From Chryseobacterium sp. OV279 (GTDB lineage Bacteria > Bacteroidota > Bacteroidia > Flavobacteriales > Weeksellaceae), in contig NZ_FQUD01000002.1 of the NCBI RefSeq assembly GCF_900128945.1, positions 896,371-960,370 on the forward strand: a DNA stretch of 64,000 bases, given 5' to 3'. Below are positions 25,787 to 34,739 of this stretch, in pieces; position 1 is the stretch's first letter, and the number at the start of each line of letters is the position of its first letter. The translations under genes were made by a program, and so were the position numbers. The notes under the pieces are model-generated. The model did no database searches. It was not told the origin of the DNA and worked only from the letters and a program-made list of their open reading frames with translations.

Positions 25787-26948
25787 CGGAGGTTTGGATA
25801 CCTCTTACTGTGCTAAATATCTTAGTGAAACACTGGGATATGAAGTGTATGCAGTGACTGTAAATACCGGAGGTTTTTCAAAAGAAGAAGAAAAAGAACT
25901 GGAGAAAAAAGCCTTCAATCTGGGGGTGAAAGAATACAGGTGCGTTGATGCTCAGGAAGATTATTACAATTCTTGTGTAAAGTATCTGATCTTCGGAAAT
26001 GTGCTGAAAAACAATACCTATCCGTTATCTGTAAGCGCTGAGCGTACGGTTCAGGCGCAGGAAATTGCAAAATATGCCATTGAAACAGGTGCAGATGCTA
26101 TTGCTCACGGAAGTACGGGAGCTGGAAATGATCAGGTCCGTTTCGATTTGATTTTCCAGGTGATGTGTCCAGAAGTGGAGATCATTACGCCAATCCGTGA
26201 TATGAGCCTGTCCCGTGAAGAAGAAATTGAATTCCTGAAAGCCCAGGGGTATGAAATGGAATTCCACAAAGCACAGTATTCTGTAAATAAAGGGTTGTGG
26301 GGAACGTCTGTGGGAGGAAAAGAAACGTTAACATCTCGAAATTCTCTTCCGGAAGAAGCTTTTCCATCACAAATTAAAGAAACTCAGCCTTCAGAACTGG
26401 AGATTGAATTTAAAAACGGCGAGGTTGTAGCAGTAAACGGAGTAAATTTTGAACATTCCGTGAAGGCCATTCAAAAAATTGAAGAACTGGCTTCTGCTTA
26501 CGGCATCGGTCGTGATATTCATGTTGGAGATACCATTGTGGGAATTAAAGGAAGAGTAGGATTTGAGGCAGCGGCGGCATCTGTGATTATCAAAGCGCAC
26601 CATTTATTGGAAAAACATACGCTTTCAAAATATCAGCAGATGATGAAGTCCCAGCTTTCCGACTGGTATGGAAACTGGCTTCATGAAGCATTATTCCTGG
26701 ATCCTGTGATGAGAAATATTGAATCTTTCTTAACCGATTCTCAGGAAACGGTCAGCGGAAAAGTATTTGTAACCCTTCATCCATACAGGTTTGTGTTAAA
26801 CGGAATTGAATCCAAGCACGATCTGATGTCCGATAAATTCGGAAGTTACGGTGAAGCCAACAGAGCCTGGACAGGTGAAGATGTAAAAGGATACACAAAA
26901 ATTGTAAGCAATTCCTTAAACATCTACCACCAGATCAATTCAAAATAA
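25755..26948 (+). CDS. argG: Argininosuccinate synthase
   Basis: A 397-residue enzyme joining citrulline and aspartate with ATP to give argininosuccinate. The P-loop-like nucleotide site KVVLAFSGGLDTSYCAKYL is at residues 4-22 of the chosen start, and the STGAGNDQVRFDL segment binds substrate. I chose the ATG at 25755; TTG at 25743 and ATG at 25746 are in frame but only add a few residues. The start lies inside the acyltransferase gene, giving translational coupling. Length is normal. Confidence 0.96.
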   Translation: MEKKKVVLAFSGGLDTSYCAKYLSETLGYEVYAVTVNTGGFSKEEEKELEKKAFNLGVKEYRCVDAQEDYYNSCVKYLIFGNVLKNNTYPLSVSAERTVQAQEIAKYAIETGADAIAHGSTGAGNDQVRFDLIFQVMCPEVEIITPIRDMSLSREEEIEFLKAQGYEMEFHKAQYSVNKGLWGTSVGGKETLTSRNSLPEEAFPSQIKETQPSELEIEFKNGEVVAVNGVNFEHSVKAIQKIEELASAYGIGRDIHVGDTIVGIKGRVGFEAAAASVIIKAHHLLEKHTLSKYQQMMKSQLSDWYGNWLHEALFLDPVMRNIESFLTDSQETVSGKVFVTLHPYRFVLNGIESKHDLMSDKFGSYGEANRAWTGEDVKGYTKIVSNSLNIYHQINSK

Positions 26949-26955
26949 AAAATAA

Positions 26956-27050
26956 AGAGTTCCAACGGAACGATTTACCCAAGGATAGGACGCAGTCCTA
27001 TCAATAATAACGATTTGCCCAAGAATAGGATGAAATCCTATCAATTATAA
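26956..27050 (+). repeat. Two-unit REP-like repeat between argG and argC
   Basis: Two related units. The first holds a GTTCC-AAC-GGAAC-type palindrome and GATAGGAC-GCA-GTCCTATC (26984-27002); the second, ending near 27050, holds AATAGGATGAAATCCTATC with the shared GATTTGCCCAAG lead-in. A third copy lies upstream of argB at 30556-30605. Confidence 0.7.
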
Positions 27051-27074
27051 TCAAATCATCATATCATTAAAAAT

Positions 27075-28037
27075 ATGAAAAAAGCAGGAATTGTAGGCGC
27101 CAATGGCTACACAGGAAGCGAATTGATCCGTGTGCTGGCTTTTCATCCCAATGTGTCATTGAGTTTTTTATATAGCCGTTCCAATTCGGGGACAAAGATT
27201 TCAGATTTGTACCCGGATTTAACGGCAGTTTGTGAGCAGGTTTTAACGGATCAACCGAAAGACGTGGATATTTTATTTCTGTGTCTTCCTCATAAGGAAA
27301 GTCAGAACTGGCTTACTAAAAATCCCGTAAAGGATGAGACTTTAATCATTGATCTTGGAAATGATTTTCGTTTGGACGGAAGTTTGGGAAACAGAAATTT
27401 TATCTACGGACTTCCTGAAATCAATAAAAAAAATCTGGAAGGTGCAAAAAGTATTGCCAACCCGGGATGTTTTGCAACGGCGATTCAGCTGGCGCTTCTT
27501 CCATTGGCTGAAAAAGGGTTGTTGAATGAAGTGTACACGACGGGGATTACAGGTTCTACAGGTGCAGGTCAGTCTTTGCAGGCAACGACACATTTCACGT
27601 GGAGGAATGATAATATTTCGGCGTACAAGACGCTGACGCATCAACATGTGGAGGAGATTTTACAGCAGTTAGTTTCGTTTAATCATAAAGATATCAGTCT
27701 GAATTTTGTTCCATGGAGGGGAGATTTTGCTAGAGGAATTTTTACAAGTTCTACAGTGAAAACAGATTTAGTACTTTCAGATATCGTTCAGTTGTATCAG
27801 GATTTTTATGAGGGGGAGCCTTTTGTAAAGGTAAGTGAAAATGCAATTGATTTAAAGCAGGTTGTCAATACCAATCGCTGTGTGATTCATATAGAAAAGA
27901 GTGGAAATGTAGCGGTTATTCACTCAGCGATTGACAATTTGTTAAAGGGGGCTTCCGGACAGGCCGTACAAAACATGAATATAGCGATGGGCTGGGAAGA
28001 AAACCTAGGACTGAACTTAAAACCTGTAGCATTTTAA
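27075..28037 (+). CDS. argC: N-acylglutamyl-phosphate reductase
   Basis: A 320-residue NADPH-dependent reductase that makes the N-acylglutamate semialdehyde. It has the Rossmann motif GIVGANGYTGSELIR (about 5-19) and the catalytic cysteine in IANPGCFATAIQLALLPL (C132 region). The later HQHVEEI and VPWRGDFARGI segments are typical. It is separated from argG by a 126-bp repeat-bearing spacer. The length fits the short type of ArgC. Confidence 0.95.
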   Translation: MKKAGIVGANGYTGSELIRVLAFHPNVSLSFLYSRSNSGTKISDLYPDLTAVCEQVLTDQPKDVDILFLCLPHKESQNWLTKNPVKDETLIIDLGNDFRLDGSLGNRNFIYGLPEINKKNLEGAKSIANPGCFATAIQLALLPLAEKGLLNEVYTTGITGSTGAGQSLQATTHFTWRNDNISAYKTLTHQHVEEILQQLVSFNHKDISLNFVPWRGDFARGIFTSSTVKTDLVLSDIVQLYQDFYEGEPFVKVSENAIDLKQVVNTNRCVIHIEKSGNVAVIHSAIDNLLKGASGQAVQNMNIAMGWEENLGLNLKPVAF

Positions 28038-28351
28038 AAAGGCGAATGGTTAATAAGGTGAATAGTCAATAAGTCAATTGTGAATTGTGAATTGAAAACC
28101 GAAATATTCGATTTAGGAAAATGGAGTGTTAAGGAAATTAATTCTATGAACGTTAAGGAAATTCTACTGTTTGAAGCGCGACAAAAATGTTGAACCGAAA
28201 AACAAATGCCGAATCCGCGCAAGTTTTAGAATTTTTAGAGAATAGAAATAATTTTTAGCGGAAGTTTCCAGGTCTTGAACTTTTGTTTCTTTTGTTTGAC
28301 TACGTCGAATCTTCGATTTCAAGACAAAAGAAATTAATTAAAACAAAAAAA
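28038..28351 (+). other. 314-bp spacer before argD with repeats and hairpins
   Basis: No gene. 28045-28100 carries reiterated GTGAATTG/GTCAATAAG-type short repeats. Nearer argD, two stems that cannot form together are possible: GTCTTGAA (28272-28279) with TTCAAGAC (28318-28325), and TTTCTTTTGT (28286-28295) with ACAAAAGAAA (28324-28333); a small TCGA-ATCT-TCGA hairpin lies between. They may be a dispersed repeat or affect argD expression. Confidence 0.55.
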
Positions 28352-29491
28352 ATGAATTTATTCAACGTATATCCATTATTCAACATAAATCCAGTAAAAG
28401 CTCAGGGTTCATTCCTTTGGGACGATAAAGGAGAAAAATATCTTGATTTCTATGGCGGTCACGCCGTGATTTCCATTGGACACAATCATCCGCATTATCA
28501 AACTCAATTGAAAGAGCAGCTGGAGAAAATATCTTTCTATTCAAACTCGGTTCAGAATGAATTGCAGACTGAGCTGGCGGAAAAATTAGGAAAACTTTCA
28601 GGTTATAAAGATTACAACCTTTTTCTGTGTAATTCAGGAGCTGAAGCGAATGAAAATGCTTTGAAACTGGCGTCTTTCCATAACGGAAAAAGTAAAGTAC
28701 TTTATTTCTCAGGATCTTTCCACGGAAGAACTTCTGCGGCGGTTTCTGTGACAGATAATCCAAAAATTGTTGCTCCGGTTAATTTTTCTGAAAGGTTTAT
28801 TAAATCTGAATGGAATGATATCCAACAGCTTGAAGAAATCTTTGAAACTGAGGGAAGTGAAATTTCATCCGTCATTATTGAAGGAATTCAAGGGGTAGGC
28901 GGAATTATGATCCCGACAGCGGAATTTTTATCCAAAATCAAAGAACTGTGTGAAAAATATGACGCAGCGTTGATTCTTGACGAAGTTCAGTCAGGGTACG
29001 GAAGAAGTGGATATTTCTTTGCGCATCAGGAATTTGGAATCGAACCGGATATGATCACGACAGCCAAAGGAATGGGAAATGGTTTCCCGATCGGAGGCGT
29101 TCTGATTCATCCGAAGTTTGAGGCAAGCAACGGTTTACTGGGAACAACCTTCGGAGGAAATCATCTGGCGTGTGCAGCAGCAATCGCTGTTCTGGATGTG
29201 ATGAAAGAGGAAAATCTTACGGCCAATGCTCAGAAAATGGGTGATTATATTGAAAACGAAATTAAAGACTTTCCTCACATTAAATCCATTCGAAGGAAGG
29301 GATTAATGATTGGAGTAGAGTTGGATCAGGATTGTGCAGAAGTGAGGAAAAGTCTATTGTACGATCATCACATTTTTACAGGAAATTCCAATGACAAAAG
29401 TGTATTGAGGATCCTTCCGGCTCTTAATATCGGCAAAGAAGAAACAGATCTTTTTGTCGGTGCTTTAAAAGTAGTTTTAGATAAGATTTAA
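28352..29491 (+). CDS. argD: Acylornithine aminotransferase
   Basis: A 379-residue class III PLP-dependent aminotransferase that converts N-acylglutamate semialdehyde to N-acylornithine. The SGAEANENALKLA segment, FHGRTSAAVSVTD, the cofactor aspartate in LILDEVQSGYGRSG and the lysine in TTAKGMGNGFPIGG are all visible. I chose the ATG at 28352 (MNLFNVYPLFNI); an earlier in-frame start at 28283 would read through the hairpin region. Normal length. Confidence 0.95.
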   Translation: MNLFNVYPLFNINPVKAQGSFLWDDKGEKYLDFYGGHAVISIGHNHPHYQTQLKEQLEKISFYSNSVQNELQTELAEKLGKLSGYKDYNLFLCNSGAEANENALKLASFHNGKSKVLYFSGSFHGRTSAAVSVTDNPKIVAPVNFSERFIKSEWNDIQQLEEIFETEGSEISSVIIEGIQGVGGIMIPTAEFLSKIKELCEKYDAALILDEVQSGYGRSGYFFAHQEFGIEPDMITTAKGMGNGFPIGGVLIHPKFEASNGLLGTTFGGNHLACAAAIAVLDVMKEENLTANAQKMGDYIENEIKDFPHIKSIRRKGLMIGVELDQDCAEVRKSLLYDHHIFTGNSNDKSVLRILPALNIGKEETDLFVGALKVVLDKI

Positions 29492-29538
29492 CTTATAAAT
29501 GGGTTAAGATTATCACAATTAATTAAAAAAATCATCAA

Positions 29539-30498
29539 ATGAAAAAATTCACCTCTGTAAGCGACGTAAAAAACTTACAGGAAATCATAAAGAAAGCATT
29601 ACAAATTAAAGAAAACCCCAATTCCGAACCGGAAAAAGGAAAGGGAAAAACAATAGGCCTTGTGTTTTTAAATTCAAGCTTAAGAACCCGTTTAAGCAGT
29701 CAGATTGCTGCTCAGAATTTAGGTTTGAATGTCCTGACTTTAAACGCAGCTCAGGAAGCCTGGAATCTGGAATTTGCAGACGGAGCCGTAATGAATGGCG
29801 ATACCGTTGAACATATCAAAGATGCGATAGAAGTATTAAATCAATATTGTGACATCATTGCAGTACGTTGTTTCGCGGGCATGAAATCTAAGGAAGACGA
29901 TGTCAACGAAAGTATTCTGAGTCAGTTTGAGCAGCATGCCAAAGTACCTGTTATTTCTCTGGAATCCGCAACGCGACACCCGCTTCAAAGTCTGGCAGAC
30001 TGCATTACCATTACAGAAAACTGGAAAGAAGAACGCAAACCTAAAGTAGTGTTGACTTGGGCGCCACACATTAAACCGATTGCTCAGGCTGTAGGAAATT
30101 CCTTTGCAGAATGGATGCAGGAAATGGACGTTGATTTTGTCATTACCAATCCTGAAGGCTATGATCTGGATAAAAACTTCACGAAAGATATCAAAGTAAT
30201 CCATAATCAGGATGACGCTTTAAAAGACGCTGATTTTATCTATGTGAAAAACTGGTCCTCTTTCGATGACTATGCAGCTATGCCGGAAGTAAAAGAAAGC
30301 TGGATGCTGACAGGGGAAAAGCTGAAGAACACCAACGATGGTAAAGTAATGCACTGTCTTCCTGTCCGTCGTAATGTAGAATTAAGCGATGAGGTAATGG
30401 ACGGAGAAAACTCCATCATTTATCAGCAGGCCAAAAACAGAATTTTCTCTGCACAAGCTGTCTTTTCAGAAATTTTGAATGAATTGAATTCTAAATAA
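29539..30498 (+). CDS. argF': N-acylornithine carbamoyltransferase (probably succinyl type)
   Basis: A 319-residue carbamoyltransferase that acts on an acylated ornithine rather than on free ornithine. It aligns without gaps over its first hundred residues, from memory, with the Bacteroides fragilis succinylornithine enzyme: the carbamoyl-phosphate motif SLRTRL at 47-52 and the MNGD-x-x-EH loop coincide in number. The specificity residue (Glu92 in Xanthomonas acetyl enzyme, Pro90 in Bacteroides succinyl enzyme) is Val90 here (GDTVEH). The HCLPVRRN motif and ATRHPLQS are intact. It is followed by argB. Confidence 0.93.
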   Translation: MKKFTSVSDVKNLQEIIKKALQIKENPNSEPEKGKGKTIGLVFLNSSLRTRLSSQIAAQNLGLNVLTLNAAQEAWNLEFADGAVMNGDTVEHIKDAIEVLNQYCDIIAVRCFAGMKSKEDDVNESILSQFEQHAKVPVISLESATRHPLQSLADCITITENWKEERKPKVVLTWAPHIKPIAQAVGNSFAEWMQEMDVDFVITNPEGYDLDKNFTKDIKVIHNQDDALKDADFIYVKNWSSFDDYAAMPEVKESWMLTGEKLKNTNDGKVMHCLPVRRNVELSDEVMDGENSIIYQQAKNRIFSAQAVFSEILNELNSK

Positions 30499-30555
30499 CT
30501 GGAATTCCTTTTAATCCTTGACAAGGATAAGAATCTCAAGAACATTTAAAACCAC

Positions 30556-30605
30556 AAAGAGTTCCAACGGAACGATTTAGCCAAGGATAGGAGGAAGTCC
30601 TATCA
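30556..30605 (+). repeat. REP-like repeat before argB
   Basis: A third copy of the argG-argC spacer repeat: GAGTTCCAACGGAACGATTT lead-in followed by GATAGGAGGAAGTCCTATC. Just upstream, ATCCTTG-A-CAAGGAT (30514-30528) is a shorter relative of the palindrome at 16373. Confidence 0.7.
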
Positions 30606-30620
30606 GTTATATCAACCAAA

Positions 30621-31415
30621 ATGAAAGAAAAATTATACATCATAAAAATAGGAGGAGCCCTGATCGACGATCCGGAGTTGCTGGACCAATTTTTAGAGCA
30701 GTTTTCTGAAATTAAGGAAAAGAAAATTTTGGTTCATGGAGGTGGAAAATTAGCAACTACGCTGGCTGATAAATTGGGTGTTGAACAAAAAATGGTCAAC
30801 GGGCGAAGAATCACGGATAAAGAGACGCTGGATATTGTGGCGATGGTGTATGCGGGAGGAATCAATAAAAATATTGTGGCAAAACTTCAGCAGAAAAAAT
30901 GCAAAGCAATAGGTTTTTCCGGAGCTGATGCGAATTTAATTAAAGCCAAAAAAAGAGAACATCCCGAAATAGATTTCGGATTTGTGGGAGATATTGAGAA
31001 AAAAAGTGTGGATAGAAAATTGATCTCGAAATTGATTAAACTTAAGCTAGTCCCTGTTTTCTCAGCGATTACTCATGATAAAAAGGGAAACCTCTTCAAT
31101 ACCAACGCAGACACGATTGCTTCGGTCATGGCTCAGGCTTTATCTTCAAAATATGATGTGGAGTTATTGTATTGTTTTGATAAAGAAGGAGTTTTGGAGA
31201 ATGTTGAAGATCCGGAATCAGTTATAAAAAGGGTGTCAGAAGAAGAGTTTTCTGTTTTAAAGGAAGCTGGAAAACTTCATAAAGGAATTTTGCCCAAACT
31301 TGAAAACGCTCTCGGAGCGGTAAAAAATAATGTAAACAAGGTATTCTTAATTAAAGAAACCAAATTAAAAAATCATATAGAAAGCCATCATGGAGGAACT
31401 GAAATCTGTTTATAG
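30621..31415 (+). CDS. argB: N-acylglutamate kinase
   Basis: A 264-residue amino-acid kinase phosphorylating N-acylglutamate. It has KIGGALIDDP near the N terminus, the glycine-rich LVHGGGKLATTLADKLG, the NGRRITDKETLDIVAMVYAG segment that binds substrate, and NTNADTIASVMAQAL. The order after argF' is the usual Bacteroidota one. It lacks the N-terminal helix found in arginine-feedback-inhibited hexameric kinases, so inhibition by arginine is doubtful. The last 26 bp overlap argE. Confidence 0.95.
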   Translation: MKEKLYIIKIGGALIDDPELLDQFLEQFSEIKEKKILVHGGGKLATTLADKLGVEQKMVNGRRITDKETLDIVAMVYAGGINKNIVAKLQQKKCKAIGFSGADANLIKAKKREHPEIDFGFVGDIEKKSVDRKLISKLIKLKLVPVFSAITHDKKGNLFNTNADTIASVMAQALSSKYDVELLYCFDKEGVLENVEDPESVIKRVSEEEFSVLKEAGKLHKGILPKLENALGAVKNNVNKVFLIKETKLKNHIESHHGGTEICL

Positions 31416-32472
31416 TAAAGAAGAGCTACTGACTCAAGCAGTTGAATTGCTTAAAAAACTGATTGCAATTCCTTCATTCAGTAAAGATGAATACAATACG
31501 TCTGTGGAAATTGAGAGCTTTTTTAAGAAGCATCACATTCCTGCGAAACGTTTTAAAAACAACATCTGGGCAGTCAATAAAAACTTTGATGTATTGAAAC
31601 CGTCCATTTTACTGAACACCCATCATGATACGGTAAGACCGAATAAAGCCTACACGCTGGATCCGTTTCTTCCGGTTGAGCAGGACGGAAGGCTGTATGG
31701 ATTGGGAAGTAATGATGCCGGAGCTTCTCTGGTGTCTATGGCTCAGGTTTTTTTACATTTTTATGAGAAAGAAGATTTAAAATATAATTTAGTTATTGCG
31801 TTGACGGCAGAGGAGGAGATTTCAGGATTTGATGGAATTGAGGCCTTATTTCCACAACTTCCGGACATCGGGCTCGCCATTGTAGGAGAACCCACGCAGA
31901 TGAATCTGGCGATCGCGGAAAAAGGACTGTTGGTAATAGACGGTGAAATGAAAGGAACTCCTTCTCACGCTGCTCATCCGAACGATGATAATGCTATTGT
32001 AAAATGTATGGAAGATCTTCAGCATATTCTGAATTTCAGATTTCCGAAGATTTCAGATTATTTAGGGGAAGTTAAAGTGACGCTGTCGGGAATTCATGCC
32101 GGTGTTCAGCACAATGTAGTTCCGGAAGCCTGTACGTTCACTTTGGATGTAAGGGTGACCGATGAATATTCCAATCAGGAAGCTTTTGAAATCATTCAGT
32201 CGCAGATGAAATCTTCATTAACGGCCAGGTCTTTCAGGTTAAATTCCTCAAAAATAGAGATGAATCACCCTTTTGTACAGGCAGGTCTGGAAATCGGAAG
32301 GACCACTTACGGTTCACCAACATCATCCGACCAGGCCATTATTCCATGCACATCCGTGAAGATTGGTCCCGGCGACAGTAGGCGCTCCCACACCGCAGAT
32401 GAATACATCTATATCAAAGAGATTGAGGAAGGAATTGAGATTTATATAAAGATCTTAGAAAAAGTTTTATAA
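31390..32472 (+). CDS. argE: M20-family N-acylornithine/acylcitrulline deacylase
   Basis: A 360-residue zinc metallopeptidase of the ArgE/DapE group. Metal-ligand motifs are LNTHHDTVRP, GLGSNDAGASLVSM (GxxDxxG type) and LTAEEEISG. The lid/dimer domain is residues about 165-280 (KGTPSHAAHPND). It removes the acyl group after carbamoylation, giving citrulline. The start overlaps argB by 26 bp, showing close coupling. If intermediates are succinylated, it would release succinate. Confidence 0.92.
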   Translation: MEELKSVYSKEELLTQAVELLKKLIAIPSFSKDEYNTSVEIESFFKKHHIPAKRFKNNIWAVNKNFDVLKPSILLNTHHDTVRPNKAYTLDPFLPVEQDGRLYGLGSNDAGASLVSMAQVFLHFYEKEDLKYNLVIALTAEEEISGFDGIEALFPQLPDIGLAIVGEPTQMNLAIAEKGLLVIDGEMKGTPSHAAHPNDDNAIVKCMEDLQHILNFRFPKISDYLGEVKVTLSGIHAGVQHNVVPEACTFTLDVRVTDEYSNQEAFEIIQSQMKSSLTARSFRLNSSKIEMNHPFVQAGLEIGRTTYGSPTSSDQAIIPCTSVKIGPGDSRRSHTADEYIYIKEIEEGIEIYIKILEKVL

Positions 32473-32547
32473 GACATAAGATGTCAGATTTCAGACACAA
32501 GATTTTCAAAAGTCTGATATCTGACATCTGAAATCTATCATCTAAAA
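32471..32547. repeat. TCTGAAATCTGA-type repeat before argH
   Basis: Reiterated half-palindromic units such as GATGTCAGATTTCAGAC followed by the opposite orientation GTCTGATATCTGACATCTG, making a loose hairpin. Members of this family also occur near 16405, 24546, 36930, 37335 and 59160. The remaining 32548-32715 spacer has CTCAGCA/TGCTGAG pairs but no gene. Confidence 0.65.
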
Positions 32548-32715
32548 AATGTTTTAACCACGCTCAGCAGACCAACCAAAGTTCAGTTTTTAATAAGGAT
32601 TTATGCAAAAAGACCATTAAAAACGAAGACTTTTCAATGCGGAGATGTTTTTTTATAGTTAAAGAGGCTTTGCTGAGCAGGTTGAAACGAATTAAATATT
32701 GTAAAGAATATTATT

Positions 32716-34020
32716 ATGAAAAAAATATGGCAAAAGGATGACCTGGCCACCAATATATTAGTCAACACATTTACAGTTGGGAAAGATCTTGACTTTGACG
32801 AACGTTTAGCAAAATATGATGTTAAAGGTTCCATGGCGCACTGTCAGATGTTGGCAGAAACCGGAATTATCTCCGGCGAAGAATCAGAACAGATGCTTTC
32901 TGTTTTGACAGATATTTTAAAAGATATTGAGAACGGAAACTTTGAAATCGATAAAGAAGCAGAAGATATCCATTCTCAGATTGAAGCGATACTGATTGAA
33001 AAATTAGGCGATACCGGAAAGAAGATTCATACTGCTAGATCCCGTAATGATCAGGTTTTATTGGATATTAAACTTTATTTACTGGACGAAATCCGTGAAA
33101 TCACAGCTTTGACAGATGAATTTTTCCAGATTTTAATCCAACTGGCTGATCAGCACAAGAATAAATTGCTTCCCGGTTATACCCATCTTCAGATTGCCAT
33201 GCCATCATCGTTTGGATTATGGTTTGGAGCCTATGCGGAAGCATTATTAGATGATGTTGAACTGTTGTTTTCGGTGAAGAATATCATCAATAAAAATCCT
33301 TTGGGTTCAGCGGCAGGATACGGTTCCTCTTTTCCTATTGATAGAGAAAGTACGACCTACAACTTAGGTTTTCAGTCGATGAACTATAATTCGGTGTATG
33401 CGCAGATGACCCGTGGAAAATCTGAGAAAATGTTGTCCATGGCAATGGCTACTTTGGCGGGAACGCTTGGGAAATTTGCCTATGATGTCTGTTTATATCT
33501 AAGCCAGAACTTCGATTTTATAAGCTTTCCGAAAGAATTTACGACAGGAAGCAGCATTATGCCTCATAAAAAGAACCCGGATATTTTCGAGCTGGTTCGT
33601 GCACGATGCAACAGAATTCAGTCTTTACCGAATGAGCTTATCTTATTGACGAATAATTTACCGTCAGGTTACCACAGAGACGTTCAGCTGACGAAGGAAA
33701 TTCTTTTTCCAGCTATTGATTCGTTAAAAGAATGTCTGGAGATATTAAGTTATACTCTTCCGAATATTCAGGTAAAAGATGGAATTCTGGAAGACGAAAA
33801 GTACAAATATCTTTTCAGTGTAGAGAAAATCAATGAAGAAGTGAAAAAAGGAAGTTCATTCCGCGATGCTTATGTAAAAGTAGGGCAGGAGATTGAAAAT
33901 AATGAATTTGAGTTCGAAGTTGGAAACTTAGACCACAGTCATCAGGGAAGCATAGGAAATCTATGTCTGGACAAAATAGAATATCAGTTTAACAAGCTGA
34001 AGAATAAATTATTGGGTTAG
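32716..34020 (+). CDS. argH: Argininosuccinate lyase
   Basis: A 434-residue fumarase/aspartase-superfamily enzyme splitting argininosuccinate into arginine and fumarate, the last step of the pathway. It shows TARSRNDQVLLDIKL (substrate site), the TPMHLQ-type helix as YTHLQIAMPSSFG, and the catalytic-serine signature GSSIMPHKKNPD. The start is the ATG following a poor AT-rich leader. It is separated from argE by a 243-bp repeat-rich spacer, so it could have its own promoter. Confidence 0.95.
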   Translation: MKKIWQKDDLATNILVNTFTVGKDLDFDERLAKYDVKGSMAHCQMLAETGIISGEESEQMLSVLTDILKDIENGNFEIDKEAEDIHSQIEAILIEKLGDTGKKIHTARSRNDQVLLDIKLYLLDEIREITALTDEFFQILIQLADQHKNKLLPGYTHLQIAMPSSFGLWFGAYAEALLDDVELLFSVKNIINKNPLGSAAGYGSSFPIDRESTTYNLGFQSMNYNSVYAQMTRGKSEKMLSMAMATLAGTLGKFAYDVCLYLSQNFDFISFPKEFTTGSSIMPHKKNPDIFELVRARCNRIQSLPNELILLTNNLPSGYHRDVQLTKEILFPAIDSLKECLEILSYTLPNIQVKDGILEDEKYKYLFSVEKINEEVKKGSSFRDAYVKVGQEIENNEFEFEVGNLDHSHQGSIGNLCLDKIEYQFNKLKNKLLG

Positions 34021-34029
34021 TACTATCTT

Positions 34030-34137
34030 GATGCTTCGTAAACTTCGCTTGTAAACCGATAGTTTATGCTCAGCATGATGTCGTTACAAAATGACGTTTA
34101 ATATTAGAAATGTCATGCTGAGCGAAGTCGAAGCATC
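34030..34137. repeat. Nested inverted repeat between argH and the Lrp gene
   Basis: GATGCTTCG (34030-34038) pairs with CGAAGCATC (34129-34137), and GCTCAGCATGA (34068-34078) with TCATGCTGAGC (34113-34123). The core, TCATGCTGAGCGAAGTCGAA, is a repeat I know from many Bacteroidota genomes. Lying between convergent genes, it may also end transcription both ways. Confidence 0.75.
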
Positions 34138-34155
34138 TATTAGTTTAAATGAAAA

Positions 34156-34617
34156 TTATTCAAGATCAATTTTAAACTTAGTTGATTTTTTAACCTCGTG
34201 AAGCACAATAGAACTGTGATACTGGCCAATATTAGGAATGTTTGAGATCACATTCACTGCGAAATCATTATAAGAATTGATATCCTTTGCAATGATTTTA
34301 AGCATATAGTCATACTCACCGGAAAGACTGATAATCTCCTGAACTTCATCATGTTTCATAATGTTTTTCTCAAAGGTTTCCAGTACTTTCTGAGACTGCT
34401 CCTTAAGACGGACATTACAGTAAACAACGATATTCAGACCCAGTTTTTCACGGTTCAAAAGACCCACATATTTTTCAATGATGCCATGTTTCTCCAGCTG
34501 CTTAATCCTTTCATACGTAGGAGTAAAAGTAAGACCTATCCTTTCTGAAATTTCTTTTACAGATAGCGTAGAGTCTTCCTGAATAATGCTGAGAATCATT
34601 TTGTCTTTTAAATCCAT
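34156..34617 (-). CDS. Lrp/AsnC-family transcriptional regulator
   Basis: A 153-residue protein with an N-terminal winged helix-turn-helix (STLSVKEISERIGLTFTPTY, about 15-34) and a C-terminal RAM ligand-binding domain (about 65-140, EIISLSGEYDYMLKIIAKD). The family binds amino acids and controls their metabolism. Convergent with argH, and next to the arginine and pyrimidine operons, it could respond to an amino acid relevant to them, but the family is too broad to predict the ligand. Confidence 0.92.
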   Translation of the reverse strand: MDLKDKMILSIIQEDSTLSVKEISERIGLTFTPTYERIKQLEKHGIIEKYVGLLNREKLGLNIVVYCNVRLKEQSQKVLETFEKNIMKHDEVQEIISLSGEYDYMLKIIAKDINSYNDFAVNVISNIPNIGQYHSSIVLHEVKKSTKFKIDLE

Positions 34618-34702
34618 AGGGAGAATTGAGTTTTAACAAAAATATCAATTAAAAATGAAAATAAGGAAAGATTACAGGTTTTAATTTTTTTAGAACTTTG
34701 GT

Positions 34703-34733
34703 TTTGTAGATTCGTAAAAATACTATATCTTTG
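34703..34733 (+). promoter_or_regulatory. Promoter of the pyrB leader
   Basis: TTTG at 34703-34706 and TATCTTTG at 34726-34733, 19 bp apart, form a textbook Bacteroidota promoter. The start of transcription would be about 34738-34741, directly at the ATG of the leader ORF (34740), so the leader may be translated from a leaderless RNA. Confidence 0.8.
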
Positions 34734-34739
34734 CACCTA

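Noticed and set aside
28283..28351. N-terminal extension of argD
   Set aside because: It reads through the hairpin repeats; the ATG at 28352 matches the usual start of the family.
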